Source: Hypomyces perniciosus
Taxonomy: Eukaryota; Ascomycota; Sordariomycetes; Hypocreales; Hypocreaceae
Direction of reading: 5' to 3'
Assembly (NCBI GenBank): GCA_008477525.1
Contig: SPDT01000004.1
Coordinates: forward strand, 2,790,001 to 2,854,000
Length of the DNA: 64,000 nt
The notes under the pieces were generated by a model. The model saw nothing but the letters and a program-made list of their open reading frames with translations, was not told where the DNA came from and made no database searches. Of this stretch, positions 52,045 through 63,051 are shown piece by piece. Both the position numbers and the translations under genes were made by a program. Numbering within the stretch: position 1 is the first letter of the stretch; each line of letters starts with the position of its first letter.

Positions 52045-52650
52045 CTAATAATGATGTGATGGAGACAACGCTGGTGTTAGCTTCACACCTCCTTCCAGGA
52101 AGGCCGTTGTTGGCTCCCTCCTCACGGCTATGCTTACCATCATGACCGCTTTGTAAAAAATGCCTGCCGAGGAATGATTTTTTTTTTGGTTTGTTTATAA
52201 CTTTGTATCAGCGATTCTTTGTATATATATACCTATTTGACCATTTTGGCATGAATGCGGCATGGAACGGAGGGCATGATAATAGATGATGAGATAGATA
52301 TGTGATAGCATAGATTCCAGCGATGATAGGTCTTGTTTATACCCTCATCAAAATCAAAACGAACATCACGATTCTCCTTGATGTACCTCTCTCTCTTCCA
52401 TGAACTTCACCGTGAGCTAATTGTTTCATTTCGAATGTCGTTACATTAATAGTACAGATTTCCTAGACAAGTAAGCCACCAACCAACCAACCATCCTGTT
52501 GCTCAGTTTCCATTCATCCCCTGCATCAGAGCCATGCCAGCTCCAAATCTGAGCGCGCGCAGATTCCTAATCAACCGTCCAAAACACATTGTCCCCATGG
52601 CCAAAACACATGGCTCGTGCCCAGAAACTCAATTGACAGACAATCCCTCA
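52045..52650. other. Convergent 3' region
   Basis: 3' UTR space of the protease (+) and the RRM gene (-). No gene is seen; a T run and TATATATATACC lie near 52165-52230. Confidence 0.55.
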
Positions 52651-55416
52651 TCATGCCATCTTGTTATACCGCTCCCGCGCCTTGTCCTGCACAGTGTTCA
52701 AGTACTCAGCATAGCTGTTCCGCGTCTTCTTCTCCGCAATGTCCGCCGCGTCCCCAAGGTTACCACCTTCAGCTCCTAGGCCAACACCCTCTTGGTATGC
52801 ATTGGTCGCAATGGCATCTGTTCTACCGTCGCCATTAGCGCCAAGGCCAGAGCCTGAGGTCCAGCCCATCTTGGCCAGCATGCCGGCGCCTTTAGACTGA
52901 ACAGTCGGCTTGGCGGTGGCGGTGGGAGCAGCCACAGCCTTGCCCTCATCCTTCGCTCGAGGCTTGCTAGCCTCTGGCTTGGCCTTGTCGCCAAGCACGG
53001 AGGGCTTGTTAGGTTGGTTGTAGGCTTCCCGTCGTTCTTTGGCCCTGTCGCGGTACTGAGGGGCCTCGCCGTTTTCCTCGGCTTGCTTCTGCATTCGTTT
53101 GTCTCGAACGGCTAATCTGGGCAATGCTGCCTTGACGAGCTCGTCATTTTCCATCGCCGTCTTGTGATTCCGTGATTTCTCGTGGATATTCACTTCGTCG
53201 ACCGATTTATACTTGCGCATGCAGATCAAGCACATGAGCCGTTCTCGATCAACATATGACACAGGTGCAGGTGCACCTGCATCACTGGCATCCGGTGTGT
53301 CCTTGTCCGCTGAACGCATGCTGTCATTCTGCTTTTCTGCCACGCCTTCAGTACCAGGAGGAGCAGGTGGCGCTCCCAGCATCGTGACCCCCGACAGCGA
53401 AATCTTGATCTTCGACTCGGACTTCTGATACGAGCCATTGAAGGGCACTCGATTCGCAGCGCTCACGCTTGGATTGGGGGCAACTTCATTCTTCGAATTA
53501 CTGCCATGAATCTCATCGTGTTTCCGTTGCCACATCGCTATATGGCCAGCCATGGGAACTGACTTCTTAGCAGTAGAGGCACCTGAATTGCCCTCTGCTT
53601 TTCGCTTCTTCGCTTTCTTGCCATCGCCGGTTTGTTCGCTCTCTTGTGGTTTCGCCCCCGCATTGGCATTTTGGGGGGGTTCGACTGTCACGATGCTCTG
53701 GTTCGGATAGGCGCGCGCATCTCGATACTTCACACGTATCGAAGGATTGAATAGGGGTTTGAAGGACAACCGCTCGATCTCTGGCGCAAGTTCTCGGGTC
53801 TCAGGGATAAAGACCCCCAAGTGAATGTGAGATACTGTCACAGGAGAAGCTGCAACTGTGAAAGTGCGTGACAAACGGAATTTGGTCATAGCGGCCATGG
53901 CGTCTTCCAACGTCCAGAATTCCACAAACCCATACCTAATTGACTCGTTCGTCTTTGTGTCCCGCATCAGGAACACGCGGTGGACTGATCCTGGTCGGGC
54001 ACCATAACCAGAGGCATCTCCAGTTGGGGCAGTCGATTTCAGCCCCGAAGTAGTCTTGACTGTCTCTTTGGGTCGGTCAGATTTCTCAAGCTCTAGTCGC
54101 TTCATCTCGGTAGCGAGTATATTTTCCGTAACAAATGGCGGCAAAGGTTGTACCAGGAGAATCTGTGTTGGGCCATCACCTGTATCGGTGGCACCATTCA
54201 GGCTTGGCAGCGCAGGGGGGGCTGAATAGAAGTTAGTTATGGCAAAGTCTCAACTTGTCAATATATCAGACACACCTGACGGAACGCCACCGCAAATCTT
54301 GCATCTGTTGCGTGTGGAGTAGTTGGAGAACTCGCACTGTAAAATGTCAGATATGTCGCCAGACCGAGGTGAGGTGAAGAAGAGCCTTACAAGTGGGCAT
54401 GTCCAGTTTGCGCCGTTAGGCCCTCGTGTGTCCACATCCTCTCGGGGACGAGCATAGTGAATGAAGGTACTAAACCTGCCGTCTGGTGCTTCATCAGTAG
54501 TGTGCGGCAGATGGACGAGAAGCTGTGGGAAATGCTCTTTCATAAAGGCAATCGCATGCTCAATTTCTCCAAACTGAACGAATGCGCGGCGGTTCCCTTT
54601 GAGAAGTTAGCTTCCGAGATAAACACACTCTAAAGCAGAGTTGGTTATTGACAAAACTCACCATTGGATGAAGAGATGCGAACATCTATCGAGGGAAATT
54701 CGGCGGCAACGGAGTGGTTCAGCAAGCTGTCGCGAAGCTATGCCCGATTCCATTAGTTATCAATTCCTCCAACGCAATGCAAATTCATCAGATCCATAGC
54801 CTGGCTCAAAAATAAGAGCCAGTTCCCGAAAACATCAGGTGGGATCAGTTGTCAAACAGGTGGCCAAATAGATGCGGGCCAAGTGGTGTGTCCCCAATAC
54901 ACCGCATATGCAAGCAGTGCATGGCAGAGAGCCACTTCCAAAATATCGAGAAAAGCAATTCGACAGGGTACCAACCTCGCTAGTTGAAATGTTGAACGGT
55001 AGGCCTTCGAGGATGACCGTATCCGTGGGCTTTCCAGCGTCTCTTGTAGGGCTGCGATAGCTCCCTGCGGGTGAGCGAGATCTGTGGTCTCTTCTCTCGC
55101 GGCGGTTTGCATAGCTGTCATCGCGTCTGTTGCCTTCACGTCGTCCGCGGTGGTAATCATCGTCATACATGCCACCATGTTTGTCATATTCCCAATCATT
55201 GCGATGCCTTGGGCCGCGCGAACTACCGTCTCGCCCTGACTGCGTTTCATTGGCATTGCGGTGGCGGCCATCATGCTCCCTTTCGCGATACGTGCCGCGC
55301 GGATACCGACCATGTCTCTCCCGCGTTTCATCGTGGAAGTCGTGCCTGGCTGGAGATCTGGAAGAGTCTCGTCGTCCCGTGGGGAAGTTAGCCGTCAATC
55401 TCCATCTATTTGCCAT
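52651..55416 (-). CDS. RRM / RanBP2 zinc finger / C2H2 / G-patch RNA-binding protein (RBM5/10-like)
   Basis: Five exons, 55416-54976, 54737-54662, 54596-54391, 54336-54276 and 54221-52651, give 784 residues. Residues 1-125 are RS/Arg/Asp-rich. RRM1 spans the first introns (DTVILEGLPFNISTSE then LRDSLLNHSV and RRAFVQFGEIEHA). A RanBP2-type zinc finger is completed by splicing: NWTCPL joined to CEFSNYSTRNRCKICGG. RRM2 starts TQILLVQPLPP and includes RYGFVEFWTLEDAMAAM. A C2H2 finger (LMCLICMRKYKSVDEVNIHEKSRNH) lies near 590 and a G-patch (MLAKMGWTSGSGLGANGDG) near 705-745. This order is that of RBM5/RBM10 splicing regulators, so a nuclear role in pre-mRNA splicing is likely. The first donor is an unusual GTTGGT, required by frame and RRM sequence; its 238-bp intron is the longest in this gene. 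Confidence 0.9.
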
Positions 55417-56064
55417 GTTTTCTTGATTTCACGATGCTCTCAATCTCTTCTGAATACGCGGGCCGTGTCTTTACCCTGCCGCGATTGGTAGTAGTCGTCC
55501 TGTCTCCCTTCGAGGTCTCCTGTTTGGATCGCCTCGGAATCGCGATCCACCCCTCGCTCCGGGGATCGTGCGCGGTAGTCGTCGTGCATAACGGCGTCAA
55601 ACAGCACGATCGCTGTGGCAATAGAGGTGGAAGAAAGAATGTGACTTTGGCTGCCAGTCTACCTGGTGGTGAGTTTTGGTGGGATGAAAAAGTCAAGGGA
55701 GGTTGCTAGGTTGCCTTGTGGTGTTGCTAGGAGGAATAACTTGGGTTGACAGCTGTCGAGCGCTGACTCAGCAGCCTAAAAGATGGGAACTGAAATCTAC
55801 AGCAGCGATCGTCAACGCCACACCAATTACCCCCACGTACTTTATCTCAGTTCTTAAGACTACTACTACTAATACCTCCAAGTCAGGCTGGTTTCTCCTC
55901 ACTTATAACGAGTCGTAACTGAACTGGTATAATTTAATATCTGTATCGTTTCATTTAAGATATTCGTGGTCAACGGCACGAACTGAACAATACAATTGAG
56001 AGTGCTTCTGTTGGCGGGGTAGACGTGCGATAAAGTACCCTGAAATACTACTACTACTACTACC
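55417..56064. promoter_or_regulatory. Divergent promoter, RRM protein / MoaE
   Basis: 648 bp between two divergent starts. CTA trinucleotide runs lie just before the MoaE ATG (56047-56062) and near 55859-55870. Frames across it are not credible as genes. Confidence 0.5.
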
Positions 56065-56624
56065 ATGGAGACCTCCAAGGACGAGATATGGGAACTGGCT
56101 GAAGAAGGCTGCTATGTGGCTTTGACAAGCGACCATCTAAATGCCCAGGAAGTTATGGATAGAGTCCGCAGCCCATCAGCCGGGGCTATTGTGCTTTTCG
56201 CAGGTATGAACTTTCCAATCCCTCACATTCATCATGAAAATCATACCCTGACATTCCATTCCATTATACTATAGGCACGACACGGGATAATTTTGCTGGA
56301 AAGCCTGTCAAAGAGCTCCAATACACAGCATATAACAAACTGGCACTGCGAACAATGATGTCTATCACCAAGGACATATACACTAAGCACGCCCTCAAAG
56401 GCATCGCCATGATTCACCGGCTGGGGACTGTGCCCATCGGAGAGGAGAGCATTTTGATTGCCGTGTCATCGCCTCACCGACAGGCTGCATGGAGGGCGGG
56501 CGAGGAAGCCCTCGAAGAGTGCAAGGCAAAAGTGGAAGTATGGAAGAGGGAGGAGTTTGAGGGTGAAGAAGGCGTTTGGAAGGCAAATCGGGATGGCGCT
56601 ATAGGACAAAAGGTGGATTCATGA
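56065..56624 (+). CDS. Molybdopterin synthase catalytic subunit (MoaE / MOCS2B)
   Basis: Two exons, 56065-56203 and 56275-56624, with a 71-bp intron, give 162 residues. The large subunit of molybdopterin synthase converts precursor Z (cPMP) to molybdopterin with sulfur from the MoaD subunit, needed for nitrate reductase and xanthine dehydrogenase. Family motifs are GAIVLFAGTTRDNFAGKPVKEL (split by the intron), YTAYNKLALRTM, IHRLGTVPIGEESILIAVSSPHR and AWRAGEEALEECKAKVEVWKREEF, with the expected basic active-site residues. The length matches fungal homologues (A. nidulans cnxH). No MoaD-like partner is encoded nearby. The start is the first ATG after CTA repeats. Confidence 0.92.
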
Positions 56625-56874
56625 TCATGTAACGTTTCCATTCATCGTCTCTCATATAAAACCTCTGGGTACCAACTCTACTAACGCCTCTAGTCTAGGG
56701 AAATCTTGAGTGAAGCCGCCTCATTCGAACCATTCGTTCGTTGCATAGTGAAAGGTCTATCTCCCACCACAGGCCACATCTCCCCCACTCCAAAAGAAAA
56801 ATGCAATGCTTTATATAAACTCCAAGGAAACCAAAAACAACGTGTGCCAATGGGACTGCCGTTGCTCGTTATTC

Positions 56875-57423
56875 TCATTTCTCATAAACGGGAGGTGGTT
56901 CCCTGAGATACTGAAAAGGGCACGGTGGCGGGTGACAGGCATCGCATCTTCCAAACATGACTGTCGCATCGGTTGTCAGTAAAGTCACATAACGACTTCT
57001 TCTTCACAGGGGTTTGGCCAACGCACCTATATGACCATAGTATGCCTCGGTAAAGGTCACATCCACACCCAGGCCTTGGACCTCCACGTCTTCTGTCAAG
57101 GCAGACGGATAGACGACAATGCCATACTCCGAATGCAGCACACGCCAGAACTCAAATGGAAGCCTAAGTATCGCAAAACGTCAGCAATGAGAAATTTGAA
57201 AATGATACTTCTTATCAGACACGTACCTATACTGGCCATGTTTGATGCACGCGTGAACGAACAAGCAGACTGTTTCCAACACCAGGCGACCCTCCTTGAT
57301 GGCCACATCGAGTTGCGCATCCTCTAGGCTGTAGACTCGTTTTAATCTTTCCTTGGAATACTTCATCGCAATGGACCAGCCTTTGGCGATTTTGTCCAGG
57401 TCGCGTTCGTATATTTCGCTCAT
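56875..57423 (-). CDS. Hypothetical protein, 139 aa, three exons
   Basis: Exons 57423-57227, 57163-57027 and 56960-56875 (introns 63 and 66 bp) keep one frame and give 139 residues. An ATG at 57450 would add nine residues; GATTGCAG just upstream may be an acceptor from a 5' exon. I do not recognise the family. The first half is helical (MSEIYERDLDKIAKGWSIAM, then KERLKRVYSLEDAQLDVAIKEG and LETVCLFVHACIKHG). The second has LPFEFWRVLHSEYGIVVYPS and YYGHIVMFGRCDACH. The C-terminus is Pro/Cys-rich (CDACHPPPCPFQYLREPPP). There is no signal peptide or membrane segment. It lies tail-to-tail with MoaE. Consistent splice sites and non-repetitive sequence argue for a real gene. Confidence 0.6.
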
Positions 57424-58295
57424 CGTTGCTGGGGGTTCTGCAATCATCATAGAAGAAGCCAACAGGTGTATGCGATGAAATTCTCAATAGTCAACAGAGG
57501 ATTAATGAAGTTAGAAGGCACAAAGAGAGATGATTTGATATATTTTTCGAGGAGAATGTTAGGTATTCTACATGTAAGGGACATTGTGGGTTGAAGTACT
57601 TGGCCATGTTATCGAGATGATGGCCATCAAGGTGCATCCGAGCGCGCGAAAGCCGTCATGGACAGTTTACAAATCCGAATTCGTCATCCCGTGGTTCCAA
57701 TTAAGTCGAACAAGGGTACACTAAAATATTGGGAAAAGAAAATGGTCAATTCTGGTATGGAAGTTGCTAAGTCAAACAACGGGCTTTGTGCTACTGATGG
57801 CAGGAGTTCGAGGTTCATGAAAGCACAAAGCACAAAGTATTATTGGCCATGGAAATAGCAAGATAATGGCTGTTGACTCCGGATCCACCGGACTTCCGCC
57901 TCATTGGGTGTAAAATTCCTGGGAAAAATCTCATAAGCCAGGTGCTACTACTATTCGCCAGGATGATCGGATACCTTGATGGGGAATCAATGTCTTGTGA
58001 CCACATTTGAACCACCAAAGTCAATACTAAACCACGCAGAGACTTTTACAGGTAAAAGAAGTTTCCTATTGTGTATGCATCTATTCTAGATTGAATCGTG
58101 GCATCTAGATGCAACACTTCTCGCCGATCGAGTGACCACGACCCGCCCATACAAGAGGAAAAGGGAAAAACCCAAGTCTATATCCCCACACGAACCCGAT
58201 ACTATTTCTGTCCTCAACATGCGCTACCCAAACAGCAAGACTCTGTGAAAAGGCCATACGCGAATATACAACGTCATTCGATTTATTTTTGTTAC
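57424..58295. other. Intergenic region
   Basis: About 870 bp with no gene. It contains the upstream region of the 139-residue gene and the 3' UTR of the secreted peptide gene. Confidence 0.5.
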
Positions 58296-58581
58296 TTATT
58301 CAGCGCAGACGGTAGTAGGGAATCCTATGCGCTTGATGCACTTGCCAGAGCAGCACTGCTTAGCAATGAAGCACGAGACTGGTTGAACACAGATCTGTTA
58401 GAAGACATCACCCAACTTGTACTTGAAATCAAGTGGCCTTACCTAAAGCCGGGCGGCACTCCTCACGGGCGGAGATATCAGCGTCAGCACAGCCAGAACT
58501 GACAGAGGCATCCGGAGCGGGAGCGGCCAACGCAGGACCGACGATTGCAGAGACGGCAGCGAAGACGATAGCGAATCTCAT
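58296..58581 (-). CDS. Small secreted knottin-like cysteine peptide
   Basis: Exons 58581-58443 and 58378-58296, joined by a 64-bp intron (GTAAGG donor, CTAAC branch site, ACCAG acceptor), give 73 residues. Residues 1-20 form a signal peptide (MRFAIVFAAVSAIVGPALAA). The mature part has seven cysteines at 31, 42, 49, 55, 56, 60 and 71. The last six follow C-x6-C-x5-C-C-x3-C-x10-C, the inhibitor cystine knot pattern, with the core QCCSGKC. A TATA box (58732-58739) lies about 150 bp upstream. If the intron were retained the frame would end soon after Leu46 with only two cysteines. The peptide may be an effector, an antimicrobial or an enzyme/channel inhibitor; sequence alone does not decide. The seventh cysteine (31) may pair with a partner molecule. 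Confidence 0.75.
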
Positions 58582-60459
58582 TTTGTAGGTGTTTTCTTTT
58601 GTTGAAATGCGAACCAGCGCAGATGGAATTGCTGTATAATGAAAAGGCTGTTTTGTTTGTTCGGTGAGTGGTTGAGTATGAGTATGAGTGTGAGTGACGA
58701 TTCTCTTGGCCTCGGGGGGATGTAAGGTGCTCTTATATAGACGGAGAATCTCTAATGGAAGACTGGCTTAGTCCTACCTAGAAGATCATGAACAACGTGA
58801 AGATCTTCATCATCATATCACTCCTAACCCCGTCTCCCATGACCGGAGGACAGGGTTGGTAGCGCATGATGTCAGTTTCACGATCAGCTAGAAACCCGAT
58901 ATTGTGTGATGACTCGATACTCAGCTGTTTCTCTTCATAGCAGCTTGCTGATTGATGGTCACAAATGCCTATTCGTGCGGAATACCGCGGTGAAGAGTTG
59001 TGATAAGGCGTCACCTCTTCTCCCATCGAGACCTGGGGATGTGTCTTGCGTACTTGTTCGGTATCCGCATTTGGGTTCTGGCTTGGTATGGGGAAAGAAA
59101 GACGTGCATGGGTATGACCCACGTATGCATGAGCGTATGTAATGCATCTGGATGGAGATGTATCAGCTGGTCTGATTGGATAAGTGGAAGTGGATGTTCT
59201 TGAGGGCCTCGGGAGACAGATAAGTTAGACCGAATATCCACATACCTGATTGCCCGACTATTTAGGACGATGTGAAATTGTTGTCGGTCGGCCGCACTGA
59301 ATAATGCCGACTTCCGTATCGTTGTTTGTAGATCGCCATTGATAGTCCTAATTTGGGCTGTGTTAGAGGTTGTGAAACACCAGCGGCTTCAATGGCATGG
59401 AGAGCTACGTGGAATACGATGAAACATCATGCGTCATGACGTTCTCCGTAACCTAGATGTCAATTAGCCTTCGTGGAAAGGATCGAGTTTCCTATTGAGC
59501 GAAGCTCGAGTTAATCACAGGTCATCAACTGAAGCTAGCAGACGGACATTCCGGATCGACGGTAATATTATGTTGGACAACGGTCCCTCCGGCATAAAGA
59601 CAATTAAATTGCCCATTCAGAAACCGTAGCTTAATAATCCAAATTATCAAAGCATGGAAATTTTAAACATTTTATTGGCTCCAGATGTTGAGTCTTGACA
59701 TCCCGGGTAGGTGAGCAACACCAAGCGATGTAATGTTGCGGAGATCAGAAAGCACGTGTCGTGTCGACGATATTTATGGGTTTCTAGAAGCAAAGAGCCT
59801 TTTCGAAAAAAGACTTCATGGTAGTAGCTACATAAAAGAGCTATGGGGTAGCTATCGTTCGGTTCAGCAAATTCCAACGTAGAATCGGCTGAGTATAGAG
59901 TTAGCACTCAACTACTCCGTATTACTACTCTTATTTCCCATTTCGTTCATGATGGACAATTCAATCCATCTGTGGAGAAGCCTTGCAGTAATACTACATC
60001 GCTAGTCTATAAGTGATGAACAAGACTTAGTAAGATGTATGCACGATACACACGTCGATCCTTGCACGAGACAAAAAGCCAAACATTAAGCCAAAAACAA
60101 CCTGCATCTCCAACTCCACGACTCCGAAGAAATGTCATTTATTTCACTCGACAATGCAACATTTGCTATTACTACTTAACACCGGCGTGCCCTGATACCA
60201 ACTGCTATCTATTTTCTGAAACACCTCTCACACGGAGGATGTTCATGCTGGAGGGCCGACGCGCTTCCTTGAAGCATCATCTACTAAGCATCGCCCACAA
60301 GAGAGACTACAACGCTTCATTAGTAATTCAATTAAAATGTATAGACATCATATGGTATCCAATGGCTCAACAGCCAGGTCATAACGCTAATAACACATCA
60401 AGAAAGATCCGTTGCCGAGCGGTCTCTAATATGTACAATATGCACCCATGTGCCCGCCC
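58582..60459. other. Intergenic region upstream of the knottin-like gene
   Basis: About 1.9 kb without a gene. Near 58670-58700 GAGTATGAGT repeats lie between the TATA box and the start codon of the peptide gene. TACTCCGTA occurs at 59913-59921. A 145-codon + frame at 60035-60472 runs into the antisense of the reductase gene and shows no family features. Confidence 0.5.
58732..58739 (-). promoter_or_regulatory. TATA box of the knottin-like gene
   Basis: TATATAAG on the minus strand, 151 bp before the ATG at 58581. A clear TATA box suggests an inducible, strongly regulated promoter, as is common for secreted-peptide genes. Confidence 0.5.
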
Positions 60460-63051
60460 CTACAAGGCGTAGTTCTCCGTGTGCAGAAAGATCTCCTCCA
60501 GTTCATCATCTCCCCAGATCTCTGCCTGGAGTTTCGCCACGGTGTTTGCCACACCTACTCGCATTGCTGGTGGACCGCACACAAACACTGCCGTCCTCCG
60601 GCCCAAGATGCCTCTACCATCCGGGCCACCTGTCGCCCACTGCTTGAGCATGTAGCCAAGCTCTGGGCGGCCGTACTCGACGGTCCAGCCGCCGTCAATT
60701 TCCCGTGGTAGTGGGAATGCGGAGCGCATCAAGTTCTTTTGGAACTCTGTTGGTGTCTCTGGGAAGCCAAAGTCGAACCCGGCGGGTGGGCCGAGAGTTG
60801 ACACGGGACGCTCATTTGTGCCCGCAGCAACATTTGAAGTTCGTAGATAGGCGAGCTCGGGAGCTCGAACCGGGAGAGGATCTTGTGTAGGATGGGTTTC
60901 TGCGGGATTGTTGGGTGAGTGCGGCGCGTAGTTGAAGTGAGGGGCATTTTCTTTGTTGAGGGGTGGGAAATGGAATTCGGAACCGTTCTTCGAATCCGGG
61001 TCGGCATCAAGCTGCTTCTTATCTTCAGGGTATCCATTCCCTTCGAGTTGCTGAAGAGCATCCTCGGACGTTGCAAGCTGAGTCGATCTTGGTGGGTTCG
61101 GGGGAGGAGGTGGGTATTGATAAGGCTGCAAGAACATTTGTTGCGGGAGCGCAGTGATGCGGTCCTCGTTCTCGGCTCGTAGTTCGCGCTCTCGCTCTGG
61201 ATCTCCCTGTGCCTCAGCCTGGATGAAAGCCGAGTTGCGCTTTGAAGCGACTCCAGCGACGAAGCCATCGAGCTTGTCGTGGAACATGTGTGTCAAGGCT
61301 CGAGAGTTGCCGTTGATAGGGGCAGTCATCTCTTGTCCTCGGCGGTTTCGCACTGCGCCCGTGACGAAGAATTTGCAACTGACACTTTCAGGTGGTGCCG
61401 ACTCATGGCAGATACGCAACTCCTCACGGAACCACTCCATGGCTTCCAACCTTTTCATGGCCCAGACAACAACTACCTTTCTGGTAATGGCCTTTCCATC
61501 ACGCATTCGCTTGATTAAATTTAGTAACTGAGACATCAGCGATGTAATACCGCTTCCACCTGCAATGAGAATGCAGGTATCAAAGGCGGCTAGGTCTCGT
61601 CGCATGCCTCCATAGGGGCCATCCAAAAAGGCCCGGTAGGTATGGAATGGACCTTTCTCGATAGCAGTATCCAAGACCTTACGAGTGAAGCCCCGATAGG
61701 GCTTGAAAACCAGGATGCAGTCTCGGTACTTCTCACCATACTCCGAGGGAAAATCCTCACTGCAGAGGGACGAGATGGTAAATGGATGGTTTTCGAGCAA
61801 AGAGATGCCAGGCATGCGGAGGTATACATATTGGCCCGGCTTCCATCGCATCTGGGTGGGGATGGTGATTTTAATGGCATTCTCAGCCAGGAGAGAGATG
61901 GCAGCCTCATCACCAACCAGGAAGGAAAGGCGCCCAGGCCAGACCCAGTTCAGCTTGAACAGCCTCATCACGTAGCAGAACACCCAGATGCCTACAGTGG
62001 CATACAGGTAGTCCCAAGTCATGAGGTAGTTCTTCGTATGCCAGAACAAAAGTCCGACATAAACCATACCGACAGGCACGTGGAATAGGATGAAGATTTC
62101 GTATGCAACTCTTCGAATCCAGGGCAGAGAGGCAACACATAGCCAAATCAAAGGAACGATGCAGGCAATGCCAGTGCCATAGATGACTCCGCTGCCGGGA
62201 GGGAACAACTGGCCGAAGACGTCCATGCCGCCATCCTGCCAGACAGGCTGGACATAAAAGGGAATCATGTGAACCAAAGAGAGGAACAAGCACATGTAGC
62301 TGAGCCATCGATGGAAGACATTGAGTCGTTCAGGCCCAATACCGATGAGAAGGGTCATCACATTAGCCTTCATACTCGTCGCAATAATCCATGGTGTCAG
62401 GGCTACGGCAATCATGCCGGACCTAATGGCGAGAGGCGGCGAGCCAAACCGGATACTCTGCCAATAAAGGGGCTGCTGTAGGAAGCAGTAAAGGGTGACG
62501 AACACAACTGCAATGAAGGTAGTGGCCAGTACTGCGAGCGATGAGAAGGTGAAGCGATTTTTGCGCCAGACGATGTCTGGGATAGGTCGATAGAAGAGCC
62601 ATCGAAACAGCGCCATAGTATCGTTCACAACGCCGACAGAGGAGAAGTGCGCCTTGGGGCGGAACTGCTTGCTCGTGTGGGTGCCCTCCGGGAAGAATTC
62701 CTCAGCCTGACCGGTTCGAATTGCGGCCATGGCAAAGCTGGCGTCGACATTGTAAGTCTCCTGGTAATGCGCCTCGACCTGCTGCTTGTACAAGGCTTGT
62801 CGGATCTTGTCCTGCCAGAAGTGCCAGATTCGCATCACAAGAACGCTACCCGTGAGGGCCACCGCGAAGTACGTCCAGCCGAGCGCATATTTGCCTGACT
62901 GGGAGAACGGATCGACAACATTTGCCTGAACCAGACCTGGAGGGCTTGTAGGCGTTAGGGGAATGTTGATGCGCCTGACGAGTTTTGAGAGCGTTCTGGA
63001 GGCCTGGATAACAGCCTCACGGATGGCTGGCTGCATATCAGGTGGTGCCAT
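60460..63051 (-). CDS. Ferric-reductase-type transmembrane flavocytochrome (FRE family)
   Basis: Intronless, 863 residues from ATG 63051. Such proteins pass electrons from NADPH via FAD and two haems across the plasma membrane, usually to reduce Fe(III) or Cu(II). After a first membrane helix (about 55-75) there is a soluble loop, then a ferric-reductase transmembrane core at about 170-370 with haem-ligand candidates in FHRWLSYMCLFLSLVHMIPFY and FHVPVGMVYVGLLFWH. The FAD motif HPFTISS lies near 418, the NADPH glycine motif AGGSGIT near 497 and CGPP near 820. Between the last two is a long Pro/Gln/Asn-rich insertion (about 610-770), which makes the protein longer than most. No signal peptide is evident. 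Iron regulation cannot be judged from the promoter. Confidence 0.9.
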   Translation of the reverse strand: MAPPDMQPAIREAVIQASRTLSKLVRRINIPLTPTSPPGLVQANVVDPFSQSGKYALGWTYFAVALTGSVLVMRIWHFWQDKIRQALYKQQVEAHYQETYNVDASFAMAAIRTGQAEEFFPEGTHTSKQFRPKAHFSSVGVVNDTMALFRWLFYRPIPDIVWRKNRFTFSSLAVLATTFIAVVFVTLYCFLQQPLYWQSIRFGSPPLAIRSGMIAVALTPWIIATSMKANVMTLLIGIGPERLNVFHRWLSYMCLFLSLVHMIPFYVQPVWQDGGMDVFGQLFPPGSGVIYGTGIACIVPLIWLCVASLPWIRRVAYEIFILFHVPVGMVYVGLLFWHTKNYLMTWDYLYATVGIWVFCYVMRLFKLNWVWPGRLSFLVGDEAAISLLAENAIKITIPTQMRWKPGQYVYLRMPGISLLENHPFTISSLCSEDFPSEYGEKYRDCILVFKPYRGFTRKVLDTAIEKGPFHTYRAFLDGPYGGMRRDLAAFDTCILIAGGSGITSLMSQLLNLIKRMRDGKAITRKVVVVWAMKRLEAMEWFREELRICHESAPPESVSCKFFVTGAVRNRRGQEMTAPINGNSRALTHMFHDKLDGFVAGVASKRNSAFIQAEAQGDPERERELRAENEDRITALPQQMFLQPYQYPPPPPNPPRSTQLATSEDALQQLEGNGYPEDKKQLDADPDSKNGSEFHFPPLNKENAPHFNYAPHSPNNPAETHPTQDPLPVRAPELAYLRTSNVAAGTNERPVSTLGPPAGFDFGFPETPTEFQKNLMRSAFPLPREIDGGWTVEYGRPELGYMLKQWATGGPDGRGILGRRTAVFVCGPPAMRVGVANTVAKLQAEIWGDDELEEIFLHTENYAL

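Noticed and set aside
60035..60472. 145-codon + strand frame
   Set aside because: It runs into the antisense of the reductase C-terminus and lacks coding features.
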